From NCBI RefSeq assembly GCF_000276665.1, contig NW_004955447.1, positions 14,811,260-14,875,259 of the forward strand: a stretch of 64,000 nt of DNA. The letters are read 5' to 3'. How positions within the stretch are numbered: position 1 is the first letter of the stretch; each line of letters starts with the position of its first letter. Below the pieces are notes generated by a model. The model was not told the origin of the DNA. It did not search any database and was given only the letters and a program-made list of their open reading frames with translations. The position numbers were made by a program, and so were the translations under genes. The stretch is from Chinchilla lanigera (taxonomy: Eukaryota > Chordata > Mammalia > Rodentia > Chinchillidae). Positions 1 to 11,098 of this stretch are shown here, in pieces.

Positions 1-23
1 AAAAAAAAAAAAACAAAACAAGA
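1..23 (+). repeat. A-rich tract at window edge
   Basis: The window opens with a run of A broken by single C residues. It looks like the A-tail of a retroelement whose body lies upstream of the window, but with no body visible this is inference. Confidence 0.4.
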
Positions 24-704
24 AGCCAGCTTGAAGTGGTGCTCATTGGCCAAAAATATTTGCTTAGTGGAGATAAAGGAGTAATTGTTCAGCAGAAAGC
101 TGTCACTACCTCAATCAAATGTTCAAAGTTAACATCAGCAATAATAGAATGAATCAAAGTTCTCTGCCGCCAGGCAGGATGCAAAGAGAACAAAGATGAT
201 CCAGTGTGATACATAATAAGAAGAGAATCACAAGGAAACAGGACAATCATAAACTGAGAGATACCCAACAAAATAACTGGCTGTGATCTACAAAAGTGTC
301 AAGATTATGGGTGAACCACAGCAACATTTGTCAACAAGGATAAATCTCATATACAAGGCTGAATGAACGTGGCCATTTAAAAAGGTTAAAAAATAGACAA
401 AACTAAACTACGCTGTTCAGATGGTGAAATGTTAAGAAAAGAAGGAAATCATTATCACCACGGTGGAGGTGGGGAGAGAAGGGATCATGATGGGGAAGAT
501 TCTCAGGGAGGAGGGGTGCTTTCTGGATACTGGTGAGGAGGCTTCCTTCCTGGCCACTAGAGTGGTTCCATGTGTGCTCAATTTTATCATTATTAATTAC
601 AGAGCACCTATATAAATGGGGCACCTTCTGGATAACTGTAATATTTTAAGATCCCACATATTATAAATTATCTGTAATATTTAAAAATTACTAAAAACAA
701 CAGC
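24..704. other. No recognisable feature
   Basis: Mixed AT-rich sequence. Reading frames here are short and resemble no family I know, and I see no repeat signature. Confidence 0.4.
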
Positions 705-865
705 TTACATTGCCTCTATGTGCCAGTAACTGTGCTGAGCACAGACACGTTTTATCCTGTTGCAGCTTTCCAAGCGTGAGGCTGGTCCTCCTACTGTTTT
801 CTCCATGCTAGGTATATACAGACAGAAGCTTACTGTTTCCCCTAGCACCACAGCACTAACCCGTG
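705..865 (-). mobile_element. MIR SINE fragment
   Basis: The plus strand reads like the reverse complement of a MIR: a stretch resembling 'tatgtgccagtaactgtgct' is followed by a diverged part matching the MIR core region. It is ancient and immobile. A diverged L2 3' end is the alternative, because the two share this type of 3' sequence. Confidence 0.5.
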
Positions 866-1208
866 GAGATATGGGTCTGTTTAGGCTGCTTTTGGAGCTT
901 CCATATTTAACTACTAAGCTTTCCTTTCAGGTCTGATTGCTCTGACTGCTCTCTAGTTTTCCAATCTATGTTACTAGAACCTGGGCTTTTTGAGTTTGTC
1001 GTAAGTTCTCAGAGCATTTAGTAATGTGCTTTACAACCGCAGCTTGCTAAGCATTTCTGACTACCTGAACAAGCTGTCATTTCTAATAGAACCATACATT
1101 GTTGTGAAATGTGCAGAGATACTTCTTCAGTCCTTCGATGTGGAGAGACTGAGTTTTTGGTTATCAGGCAGAAGTCTTTAGAAAGTTGACTGAACTAGGA
1201 AAGCATTT

Positions 1209-1555
1209 ATGCTAAAGCCCAAGTCTAGAGATTTACTAACTTTAACCACAAGAATGGATGCAAGTACTCACCTCAAGGAGAGTGAAGGGCAGATGCGACC
1301 CAGGCGCAGCCCGTCTGAGGGCCTGCGTGGAGCCATGGAAACTCAGCGCAGCTCTGGAAACCAGGTTTACGTATTTGACAAAGTTCCACGGAACAAATTT
1401 GGTCATACTGCACTTTGAACAGGAGTCATAGTTTTTTTATTTACTGGCTTTGGACTTATTTAATGTCTTTTTCCCTTAAAAATGTCTACACTTTGTTCTG
1501 TTAAGACATCATTCCACTTATTTTCCATTTCTAGGAGTTTTATTTGCAAATAAAC
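1209..1555 (+). pseudogene. Possible decayed retrocopy of an unidentified small membrane protein
   Basis: An open frame of 69 codons (1209-1418) sits in a locally GC-richer patch. It is polar and basic at first and ends in a sequence like VYVFDKVPRNKFGHTAL before a TGA. Read through that stop, the same frame continues into a hydrophobic segment (TGVIVFLFTGFGLI) and then a TAA-type stop. An AATAAA-like hexamer occurs near 1549. This layout, a soluble head followed by one membrane helix and a polyadenylation signal, could be a small mitochondrial or ER membrane protein retrocopy broken by one nonsense change. I do not recognise the parent, and chance is a real alternative. Confidence 0.22.
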
Positions 1556-1942
1556 AAATGGAATGCCCCAAAGGGAGTCAATTCTTTCTCTCTTCTATTT
1601 GAAAAATTTACCAGTGTCAAAGGGTGGGACTGGAGGGGTTTGGGAATTTTATCTACTTGAAAGACTAGAGCTTTGTACTGAGTTGCAGTGCAATACTGCA
1701 ATAGGTCTTCGTCATCTACTATTTAACTCTGATCAGTTTTATGATGCATGGAAAGTAGAACTGAGACCCACTAACAGCACTGGAAGGAGGACAGGGAGAA
1801 GAGCTGGCAGCACTGGTCCTGGAGAAGCGAGGGGAAATATTGCTAAGGGTCTCTTTGTTTCCTTCCTGCCTTGGGCAGAAAATATTTATGAAAACATTTA
1901 CTAAAACCTATTTAAAAACATTTACTAAAATCTGTGGATAAA

Positions 1943-2030
1943 GCCAGGAATGTAGCTCACAGGTAGAGCTTGCAGAAGACCCTGGGTTCAAACCCCACCA
2001 CCACCACCAAAAAAAAAAAAAGAAAGAAAG
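1943..2030 (+). mobile_element. ID-like tRNA-derived SINE (diverged)
   Basis: A tRNA-like body with an A box (tgtagctcacaggtagagc) and B box (gggttcaaacccc) is followed by CCA repeats and an A-rich tail (to about 2030). It differs from the young ID copies elsewhere in the window, so it is an older or different subfamily member. Confidence 0.7.
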
Positions 2031-2239
2031 AAATTTTCCTACAACTGAAATTGAATATTTAACTTCAGAACCTGATTAATTCAGCAAGACAGGAAAAAGA
2101 GAACAACATGAAGTCATAATAAACAGAAACATAAAAGGACACAAGGACTAATAAATACAAAAAGCCACTCAACTTCATCTGCCATTAGGGAATGCAGACC
2201 AAAAGCACAGAGAGCTGCAGCTTCACCTGCTCTGGAAGC

Positions 2240-2750
2240 GGGTGTGGATGACAAAGGCTGCAGTAACAAAATGCCACAGGAAGGGTGGCTTACGAACAGA
2301 AATTTATTTTCTCACAGTTGTGGAGGCTGATACGTGAGATCAAGATGTTGGCAGGTTTGGTTTTCCCTGAGGTCTTTCTCCTTGGCTTGCAAGTGGCCAC
2401 CTTTGCGCTGTGTCCCCACGTGGCCTTTTCCCTGTGCTTGCGCAGCCCTGGTGTCTCTTCCCTTTCTTATCAGGACACAAGTCAGGTTGTAACCCAGGCC
2501 CACTCTTATGACCTCATTTAACTGTAACTTCCATAAAGGGCCAATCTCTAAATACAGTCAACTAGGACTTTTTTTTTTTAGAGGGTCTCACTGTGCAATT
2601 TAGGCTGGCCTTGAACTCACTCATGTAGCCTAGGCTGGCCTCGAACTCACAGCATACTCCTGCCTCAGCCTCCCAAGTGCTGGGATTACAGGTGTGCACC
2701 CGGCAAAATATAGTCAACTAGGACTTTAATGTATGGATGTTGGTGGGCAC
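2240..2750 (-). mobile_element. ERVL-MaLR LTR (MLT1-like), split by a B1
   Basis: On the minus strand this reads as a MaLR LTR. Signatures (seen here reversed) include aaatttattttctcacag, the segment ending cttatgacctcatttaac, and ctctaaatacagtca. After the B1 insertion it resumes at about 2727 with a stretch corresponding to the LTR start. It is a solitary non-autonomous LTR with no internal region and no coding capacity. The subfamily name is my estimate. Confidence 0.7.
2571..2705 (-). mobile_element. B1 SINE inserted in MaLR LTR
   Basis: A T-rich start (A-tail reversed) is followed by gggtctcactgtgcaattta, two 'aggctggcct(t/c)gaactcac' units (the B1 internal duplication) and a 'gcctcagcctcccaagtgct' end. 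The flanks 2550-2570 and 2706-2726 are a 21-bp target-site duplication with one mismatch (core agtcaactaggactt). The duplication shows insertion by L1-type machinery into the MaLR LTR. Confidence 0.93.
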
Positions 2751-2769
2751 AAGTAAATACAAAACAGAT

Positions 2770-3290
2770 AACTTTATAACAAGATAGGCGATAATGGTGT
2801 GAATGTTGAGAAATTATAGCTCTTTGCTGATGGGAATGTAAAATAGTATGACAACTTTAAAAAACAGTGTTTTTCAAAAGTTACCAAATACTCAGCAATG
2901 ACACTCCTGTGCATAGACCCAAAAGCTATGAAAACATATATTCACATGCACAAAAACCCCATGCGCATGCTTGTTCATGGTTTAACAGGGATGAGCCTTA
3001 AGAACACTGTGCTAAGTGAAAGAGGCCAGTGATAAAAGGTCACATGTTATATGAACTCATTTCATATAGAGTCCACACCAGGTAAACCCACAGAGACAGA
3101 AACCAGATTAATGGTTGCTAATGGTGGAGGTGGGCAGGAGTCTGGGAAAAAATGGAAGCAACTGTTGTAGGTACAGGTTTCTCTGGGAGATCAAAATACT
3201 CTAAAACTGACTTTGATGATAGTTGCAAAATTCTGTGAATATATTAAATGGAATTATACAGCTTAAAAGAATCAAATGGATGGCATTTAA
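2770..3290 (+). mobile_element. Old L1 (L1M-type) 3' end
   Basis: Diverged sequence resembling the end of L1 ORF2 and the 3'UTR: 'ctgatgggaatgtaaaatag', then 'taatggttgctaatggtgga' and 'ttctgtgaatatattaaatg', which correspond to conserved landmarks of old mammalian L1 3' ends. There is no usable frame. Confidence 0.7.
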
Positions 3291-3429
3291 ATTATATCTT
3301 AAAAGAAGCTGGTAAAAAAACAAATATATCACTGCAAAATATATGTAAGTGGAATACATTCCACTATTAAAAATCATGATTTTCAGTGCAGATTTAAAAA
3401 TCTCTTATATTACTTAACAAGAAATATAC

Positions 3430-4060
3430 TGCAAAGAAATTCTGAAAATAAAGGATAGGGAAAATAGACAAATACAAAGGGGGAAAAACAAAACATGGTG
3501 ACATTACCACTAGGTAAAAACCTGAATATGCATATAACAATATTAATACTTGAACATATTTATATATAGTTAGCTATAAGTTAAAACCATAAGCAAAATC
3601 TAATGAATCACTAGATATTAAAAAGCATTCTTTTGAATAATTCTTGGGTCAACACATAAATCAAAACTGAAATGACAAATTATTTAGACATTAACAAGAA
3701 ATGGACTGTAATAGTGAAATAGGATTCAGTCAAAGGTATATGGAGAGAAAAATACCAGCCTTAGAATAGTCTTTTTTTTTTTTTTTTTGGTACCAGGAAT
3801 TGAACTCATGACCTCAGGCTTGCAAGGCAAGCACTTAACGCCACTGAGCTATATCCCTGGCAAGCCTTAGAATATTCTTTATGATAACCTTGAAGACTAC
3901 TAATGAATAAAGAAGGCATTTAATTCTAGGAAACTAAAAAAAGAAACAACAAAATAAACCAAAAGAGAAGTAGGAAAAAGTAATCAATAAAAATAAAACC
4001 AGAAATTAATCAATTAGAAGACAAAGGGAATTAGTAACTATAAGAGTTGGTTCTTTTGGA
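3430..4060 (+). mobile_element. Degenerate L1 ORF2 fragment, split by an ID SINE
   Basis: A-rich sequence matching the L1 ORF2 stretch around 'ttcttgggtcaacacataaa' and, after the SINE, 'aattagtaactataagagtt' followed by 'ggttcttttgg', typical of the segment before the reverse transcriptase core. All frames are broken. It may belong to the same old L1 as 5370-6200. Confidence 0.6.
3770..3862 (-). mobile_element. ID-like SINE with target-site duplication
   Basis: A poly-T (reversed A-tail) is followed by ggtaccaggaattgaactca (reversed B box) and ccactgagctatatccctgg (reversed A box). The flanks 3757-3773 and 3863-3879 (agccttagaata(g/t)tctt) form a 17-bp target-site duplication with one mismatch. 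It is inserted within the old L1 relic. Confidence 0.92.
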
Positions 4061-4929
4061 TCTGGGTCAAGAGCAAAAAAAAAAAGAGCTAGTTCTTTGA
4101 CATCACCAAACTGTTTCAATGAACACTCATTTGAGGTGGTATCAATATATGCTCTGTAATGACAAAAAAGCTTAGTGTCAAAAACATTTGAAAACATCAT
4201 AGACTAAACCTTCCACTTAGTAATTCATGGTATACTTCAGCTTATTAAAGACTCTGAAAATTCCGAAGACATATACCTTTTAAACAGTATGATCCAATGT
4301 AAAACTTTTGAATGTGAACACTTTTCGTTATCAGCATTCTTCAGAATAATGCTCTGTGGACACCTATGTGGGAAATGCTGACACAGTTGAATTTTTGGTG
4401 TATATAACCAAGAATAAATATAGAGCTTTTAGAACAACAAAGAAGATTTAACACAGCTTTGGATGAGGTTAAAATAAGAGAACTGTCTACAAGCTTTACA
4501 CTTGAAAGTTTGAGTATGTATACACAAAATGGATAACTTTTCAGAAAAATATGCAACACTAAAATTTCTTCAGAAACAGAAAAATGAATAATCCCATAGC
4601 CAGAAAAAATGCAAAAGTGCACCAATAAACTCCTCAGTGAGACCTCCTGATCCAAGTGGAGTCAAAAGTCTGTAGTTTCTTGGGACACGGAACTCCCTAG
4701 GGCTCTGCCATCCAGCTACCCGAGTTCTCAGCACTGCCTTTGCTCCGCAGCCTCTACAACTTCCCAACTGGCCTCCAAGGTCCAGTCTTGCCTCCCCTCC
4801 TATCCCATGAATGAGATCCCTCTATTAAAGAAATCTGAGCACACCACTTGTCTGCTTAAATCCTTACTGGCTTCCTCACCAATCTTCAGAGGAAAACCCA
4901 GACTTCTGGATGTGCCTCCCAAGGCCTTG
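4061..4929. other. No recognisable feature
   Basis: AT-rich sequence with some broken frames up to about 4640, then a pyrimidine-richer run leading into the L2 end. No gene or family could be named. Confidence 0.35.
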
Positions 4930-5370
4930 CTGTTCTGTTCTGGAGAAAGCACTCTAGCCTCACTGATCAGCCATCCCTCCTCGCACTTGTGCCCCAGTTG
5001 CACCGAGAATGCTTCCTTTGTTCCGAAGCGCAAAGCTCCCCCACACCTGCAGGTCTTCCCAAAGGTTCTTCCTTCTCCCTGCGTTATCTATGCACTGGAC
5101 TTTCCTACTTAAGTGACAGTTCAAAGGTCACTTCCTCCGGAAAGCATTTCTGATTTCTCCAACTCCGGGACAGAGGATTCTCTTATTTTGTCCCATATCC
5201 CATTATCACATACACTTCCCTTGTTGTTCAACACTGTGCTTTCATTTCCTGTTTTCTTAACTTTCTTCTCCTACGGCCTCATGAGGACAGCGATTTTATC
5301 ATCGTAAGCTGTAGTACCTAGCATTCTAGACACAAAACAGAAATTCAGTATGTTTATTAAAAGAATAAGT
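4930..5370 (+). mobile_element. L2 LINE 3' end
   Basis: The sequence follows the L2 3' end: a 'gtcacttcctccggaaagca' landmark, a pyrimidine-rich middle, then 'ctcatgaggacagcgatttt', 'gtacctagcattctagacac' and an 'aaattcagtatgtttatt' end. It is ancient and diverged. The short frames inside it (4807-5112, 5113-5307) are incidental. Confidence 0.8.
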
Positions 5371-6200
5371 GAAATTTAACAAAGATGCAAAATTCAGCAC
5401 CCACCATAAAACTGTAGGAAAAGGTCATCTATGAACACAGATGTAAAATCTGAAATAAAATATTAGTCAAATGCATCAGTCTAACAAAGAACAACACACT
5501 GTGGTCAAGATGTGTTCACTCTAGGACAACAAGCATGACATACAACATTAGGAAGCCTAAGAAGAAAATATGTGTACAATCATTTTGCTATACAATTCAT
5601 CATGATGTTTGTTAGTAAAATTAATGTCTCACTCAATCTAAAACATATATGGTAAAAATTTTTAAAAAGATTAGCCAGGAAAATATTTGGTAAGTCCCAG
5701 ATTTTCCAAGGATACGAGAAAATGGACATTTTTTCTTACAAAGTTAATAATACAAAATCCAATAAGCTTCAGAAGGGCACTCTGGCAGTATTTCCCTGCC
5801 CAAAAAAAAATGGAGATGAAGAACTGGAATCAACATAGAGGCCACCATTACAGAAGTGATTAATTAAATTCTGGCACAACCATGCAGTCATTAAGTAACA
5901 TAACATAGATGTATATTTCTTTATATAGAACATAGATGTATATTTCTTGATATGGAAGAACAACCACAGTATATTAAATAGTAAAAAGCCTTAAGAAATA
6001 ATCTATGTAGGACAATACTGTTGGTGTAAAAACTTTGCATGTAGATATAAAAATCGAAAGATAGACAATAAAATGTTAACAGTCGTTATTCTGTAGTAAA
6101 GCAAAGTGAGTGATTTTTCTTTGCTTCTTTTAAAGTTCTTATATTCTGATTTTTTTTCAATGAATATCTATTATTTCAAGAAAAACTGAAGATCTCATAA
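5370..6200 (+). mobile_element. Old L1/HAL1-type fragment (ORF2 and 3' end)
   Basis: An early part resembles L1 ORF2 ('aataaaatattagtcaaatg'). A later part resembles the terminal ORF2/3'UTR junction of old L1 or HAL1, including 'ctggcacaaccatgcagtca' and 'ttgatatggaagaacaacca'. All frames are disrupted. Confidence 0.6.
5902..5955. repeat. 27-bp tandem duplication
   Basis: The unit beginning aacatagatgtatatttctt occurs twice in direct succession (5902-5928 and 5929-5955) with a few mismatches, inside the old L1 fragment. A local replication-slippage duplication is the simplest reading. Confidence 0.85.
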
Positions 6201-7050
6201 GTAAAAACAAGCAACTAAACAAAAAAATGGTTACCTTTCAGGTACTTTTATTCCAAATTCTTGAGTGTCTCTTAAAAGTTATAGTGACTAGTAAATCACT
6301 ACTAAGTGGCAGATAACTACAAAAAAATATTTCTAATATTTTATAATCTAGAATTTTAAGCCCTTACATCAAGTGCCCCCTTCCTTAACTTCCAGTGTCC
6401 CACCTACATAAACTTTTGGTCAAGTCAGTCTTTGTTTCTTTGATAAGAAACACAAAAAATCTGTTGGCTGTTTTCTCTGGTATGCAGGGTTTAAACAATT
6501 TTAGCTCTGTTGTTTAATGTTTGGGTTTCACTCTTCATAAAATGCCTCATGGAAGCAGTCACCAGAAGAAAACTGAAGAAAATCTAAACCTCATCCATTC
6601 TCTGGTATCCCAATCCACAACTCCACCTCCTCCTCTGACTTCTATAACAATTATTCTGTCATCACAACTTTTCATTTGTATTCATATACTGGTGAACCTC
6701 CATTCATGCTTGGTTACACGACTTTTTGTTTTCTAGATGAACTCAGCAGTCTAGGAACAGATGTGGAGAAAGCAAAGAGCTGGGATTCATCCAGGGTTTA
6801 GTTTTTGCTGGGCCTGCATTATAGAAGAAACCTCAGGATATTGTCAAAAATGGCTGTTAGAACAAACTATGTAGGAAAGTAACATCACATAGTATAGGGC
6901 TGTGTTTTTTTGTTTTGTTTTGCCTTTTGTTTTTAGGTTTTTTTTTCTCTCCCAGAATTAATGATTCATTTATAGCTTCCATTTTTTAATACTACCTTAT
7001 AGAGATGACCTGGAAGGGTAGGACTGGTATTTGGGTTCAGTCCTTATAGA
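6201..7050. other. No recognisable feature
   Basis: Unique-looking sequence with a T-rich patch around 6905-6950. The small frame 6521-6736 has no recognisable motif. Confidence 0.35.
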
Positions 7051-7054
7051 TTAC

Positions 7055-7270
7055 AGCAAGAAGTTAAGAGCAGAGGCTCCAAGTAAGACTGGATTGTATC
7101 TTGGCTCCAATCTTTACTAACTGTGTTCTTAGGTGAGATATTTTTCTGAGCCTTCAGGTTCATCCCTGGAAATTAAGCTGACAATGTACGTTCCTCAGAA
7201 GACTGTTATGAGATTCAATGGCATGATCCACTTTAAGATTCCAGAACAATGGCTGGAATACAGTAAGAAG
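7055..7270 (+). mobile_element. MIR SINE
   Basis: A good MIR layout: 'agagcagaggctccaagtaa', 'actggattgtatcttggctc', 'tcttaggtgagatatttttc', 'tgagccttcaggttcatccc', and a 3' end 'gaacaatggctggaatacag'. It is an ancient mammalian SINE, about 25-30% diverged by eye. Confidence 0.8.
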
Positions 7271-7274
7271 AAAC

Positions 7275-9490
7275 TATGGACTCTGAGGTAGACAAGATAA
7301 AAATAGTAAGGACAGAGCCAATGGGTAAGGAGAAAAAGAGTGTGGAAAACACCAGCCCCTGCAATGCTGACTAGGCCTCTCAGGACTGCTGTTCACTTGT
7401 CTTGCATGATATGGGATTACAAATGCACATTTTTGGAAAATGGGTATGCTGTGTGTGTGACTCCTCATATAATATGGGAATATCTGTCATCTGACTAGGA
7501 ATGAGAAATATAGAAATTCAATACTAGAGGTAGATTTCATCAATCACACCTACTAAGGAAAGATTCTCCTCTTTTTTATTGACGTGTGTATGCAGGCTTC
7601 AGACAATGAGGCTACTGAAGTGGTAAAACAAACACCAACAGCAAAGGGAACCACAGAAGGTACACAGGATGTGGGAAAGAGCACGTCCGTAACCAAGCGC
7701 CACTAATCAGCCAGTATCCCACGCCCAAAGCCAGGCAAAGTCACCTCAGCCTCCACTGCGGCCCACAGCCCAGGATCAGGAACAAGCAGGCAGGGGGGGA
7801 CCTGAGCTCCTCCAGACCTCAGTTAAGAACAGAGGAGTGTCTTGTGGACACAGAGAAAAATGAAAGAGCCACAGCGAAAATGCCAACAGGGGTTAAAATA
7901 TGCATTTCCAAAGGAAAAGAGAGGGAAACAGATTCTGTTCTCTGGCGACATCGCTTTTATAAATGCAGAGAGAAGCAAAATGAAACATGTTTATACTAAT
8001 GCAGAAAAAAATGTGTTGAAAACATAACATTTGTTTTACATGAGGCTGATGCTAAAAACCTGAACACCAAATTGTACTGTGTCATGATTTTAATCTCAAA
8101 ATCATTATGCAGGTAGTAAGTATGAGGGAGGAGTAGGAAAAAAAAATCAAAGTTTAAATATGTAGAGGATGGTTACAGACGTTTTCCTTTTCATTTATAC
8201 AAATGTAGCTGTATTTGTGCAAAAAAGAGTAAGTCAAGAGCTTTTTCATGCAAGAATTCACTTAAGAATTTTCATGGTCACCGTATTCCCAGGGTCATGA
8301 ACCTATCTCATCCACCATGGCAGCTGTCAGTCATTTCAGCACACTGAAGTCTTCCTTCTCCTCAGGTCCTGCTCGCACTGGAAGCATTTCTTCTGAGTTT
8401 GGCTGCAGACTCTGGAGCCACGATGACATGAGAACTGAGCAGACCCCCCTTACTATTCCTTTCGGAACCACTTTTCTTCCCTGCATCCTTGCCTTGGGGA
8501 TGGAGCAGAAAGGAAAAGCAAGGCTCTTTCCCCGGTAGCCCTGCAAAAGACAGGAAATGGGAGGAAGAAACAGAGAGGAGGGAGGGAACTACTTCCAGGT
8601 TCAGAAAAGGAGAGGGGGAAAAAGGGTTTTTGTTGCTCCTAAGAAAGCTTTGAGACATGACAGCAATATTAAGACACGCAATGATTATCAAACATTGAAG
8701 CAACATCACAAGCCAGGTTCCATGAGAAAAAAGGGTTTTATCACTTACAGATATTTGTGAGTATATGGAAGCACCATGGATGAAAATAACTTTAAGATGA
8801 CTTTTCTAGCTTAATTTGGACATACTGACAGACACCAAAAACAACTTCCCTAGCACTTTTCTTCACATCATCAGTAGGTCGTTGTGTAGAAGTATTATAC
8901 ACACCGGCCTAATTATGAAAGGTCATCCTTATTATCAGAGGCTCTTACAAGCGAGCTTTTTGTAATCTGCTGAGAAAAAAGATCCCTTCAGGAAAAGACA
9001 GAAGACAATAATCATCAATAATGTTTTCTTTCTGGACTAAAGTAGGGGCATGTTATTTTCGTTTTCTGGGTCAAAAGGCTTGAAATGTGAAGAGGCATTT
9101 TTTCTAGTCTTAGGTACAGTCAAACTTCAGTGATCTCACGTTTCAGACTCTTCTGATAGATGATGAACTCTGTTCACATAGGGAGCTCGAGTGCAGGCAG
9201 GATAGTTCACTGATAAGGTCTAAATTCAGAATCCAAATCAGAGAAAGGAAGTGTTAGTGATTGCGTATCATTCCTTCACCATCCTGGCTGTATCCTGAAT
9301 CACGGATTTAAACCCCTAGATCATAATCTCAGAGAAAGTCACGAAGACCAGTGTGTGGTGGTAGAAGTCACTGCCACCTTGACCTACGACAGAATGTCTA
9401 ATGCCCTGAAAGGGAAGGCTTGAGAGCCAAGGCAGCCTTAATGCCAAACATTCCCACTGAAGCTGAGGGACGATAAGGATAAGGGTCTTA
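7275..9490. other. Long stretch with no recognisable feature
   Basis: Mixed composition. The frames at 7842-8027, 8317-8538 and 8362-8709 overlap on both strands and match nothing I know. I see no splice-bounded exon that I would defend. Confidence 0.35.
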
Positions 9491-9501
9491 GCCACTTTCT
9501 T

Positions 9502-9623
9502 TGTTTGCTTGTTTTTTGTTTTTTTTTTTTTTTGGTTTTTCTCCGGTACCGGGAACCGAACTCACAACCTTGCGCTTGCCAGGCAGGCGCTTTTGCCGCT
9601 GAGCTAAATCCCCAGCCCTCTTG
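9502..9623 (-). mobile_element. ID-like SINE with target-site duplication
   Basis: A T-rich tail reversed, then 'tccggtaccgggaaccgaac', 'ttgccaggcaggcgcttttg' and 'ccgctgagctaaatccccag'. The flanks gccactttctt at 9491-9501 and 9624-9634 are a perfect 11-bp target-site duplication. It is a young copy. Confidence 0.93.
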
Positions 9624-9634
9624 GCCACTTTCTT

Positions 9635-10150
9635 ATCCCCATCCTTAAATCCAAGATGTGAGAATACTAGAGAACAGACGGTGCAGGGCAGTGCTCTGGG
9701 AGAAGGGAAATGAAAGAGGTGAGCCTCAGGATTGCCCCAGTTCAGAGCCAGGAGGAAATTCACAGGCTGGAAGGTCTGTGAGTTGAGGAGGTGGAGCTGA
9801 GAGCGAAGGAGACCAGGGCAGCTGGGGCCCAGGGCAGGGTGATTCAGAGGGGAGCTGACCTCAAGTTCTCCACCCTGTGCAAACATATTCCCAAAACAAA
9901 GGTCAACTAAACTCACCACCAGCAGCCCAAGGTGACAAGGAATTTTAAAAGAAGTTCTTTTAAGTGAAGAAAAATGATGACAGATGGAAATATGGACCTA
10001 CATGAAAAAGAGCCTGGAAACTAGCAAATATGGCAGTGAATACAAAATACTTTTTTTCTTAAATTTAAAGTATTTTCAAATGAGAATTATTTAACACAAA
10101 AATAATAAATTACAGCATTTATAACCTCAAGTTATATGATATAGTAGTTA
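9635..10150. other. No recognisable feature
   Basis: GC-richer until about 9910, then AT-rich. A minus-strand frame (9488-9919) runs through here only because it reads across the ID SINE, and its lysine-rich end is the reversed A-tail. Confidence 0.4.
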
Positions 10151-10154
10151 ACCT

Positions 10155-10617
10155 TGATTATCAATTTGATTGGAATGAGAAACAACTACAGTTAATTAAA
10201 TGCAGTTCTGGTGTGTCTGTGAAGGTGTTTCCAGAGACAGCTGACAGCCAGGACAGCAAACTGGTGGGGGTGAGCTCCCCTGACGGTAGGCAGCACCATC
10301 CAACAGGGTGAGGCCCAGGTGGAAGGGAAGAAGAACCCCACTAGCACAGTCAGTCTCTCTCTCTCTCTCTGCCTCTGTCTCTCTCTTTGTGTCTGAGTCA
10401 GTGTCTGTGTCCATGTTTGTGTCGCTGGCTGTGGCTCTGGCTCTCTCTCTGTTCTTTCTGGCTGCCATGAGGTGAGCAGCTTTCCTCTGCCATGCTCTAC
10501 CACTATGGTGTTCTTGGACTGAACTCTCTGACACCATTAGCCAAAATAAACCTTCCTCCTTTAAATTGTTTTATGTCAGGTATCTTGTCAAGGTTGCAAA
10601 AAGCTGGCTAACACATA
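10155..10617 (+). mobile_element. Rodent-type solitary LTR (MaLR/ORR1/MT-like)
   Basis: The layout matches a rodent LTR family: an opening 'accttgattatcaatttgat', then 'ggtgtgtctgtgaaggtgtt', 'gcagcaccatccaacagggt', a CT-rich interior, 'agccaaaataaaccttcctc' (containing the AATAAA signal), 'atgtcaggtatcttgtcaag' and a terminal 'agctggctaacaca'. It has no internal coding region. Exact subfamily left open. Confidence 0.75.
10352..10389. repeat. CT-rich microsatellite
   Basis: A (TC)n run broken by 'gcctctgt', lying inside the LTR. It produces artefactual Glu/Arg-rich minus-strand frames (10192-10503 and 10196-10537). Confidence 0.9.
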
Positions 10618-10985
10618 TGACAATATAGAAAGGGCAGTAGGGTGAAATGGAAGTATTCTATTACAGGGACCTTACAGTGTATGTGAGATAGTACACTATT
10701 ACTTGCATATGGAGTATGTTAGAGATGTACACCATAAATTCTAGAGCTAATAATAGCTAATAAGTGAATAGTAGAGTTAATTGGAACATGAGAAATACTC
10801 AACCCTTCCCCAAAGATACTCAATCTTGCCAGAATAATTCAGGAAAAAGGAAAAAAAATGATATAAAATAAACAAAACCTAAAAAAAAAAACACAAACCT
10901 AATAGAAATATGGTAGATTTAAATCCAATCATATCATTAATCATTAATTCCAAGTAAAAAATGAGTTCATCAGGTTATATACATA

Positions 10986-11098
10986 TTTTGTTGTTGTTGT
11001 TATTGTTGTTGCTGTTTTTGGTACCGGGAATTGAACTTAGGACCTTGCACGCTTGCCAGACAGGTGTTTGTGCTGCTGAGCTATATCCCCAGCCCTTG
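10986..11098 (-). mobile_element. ID-like SINE with perfect target-site duplication
   Basis: A (GTT)n-type reversed tail, then 'tttggtaccgggaattgaac', 'cgcttgccagacaggtgttt' and 'gctgagctatatccccagcc'. The flanks tcaggttatata at 10970-10981 and 11099-11110 are identical over 12 bp. It is inserted in the long L1 relic. Confidence 0.95.

Noticed and set aside
10192..10537. Glu/Arg-rich minus-strand frames
   Set aside because: Generated by the CT microsatellite inside a solitary LTR.
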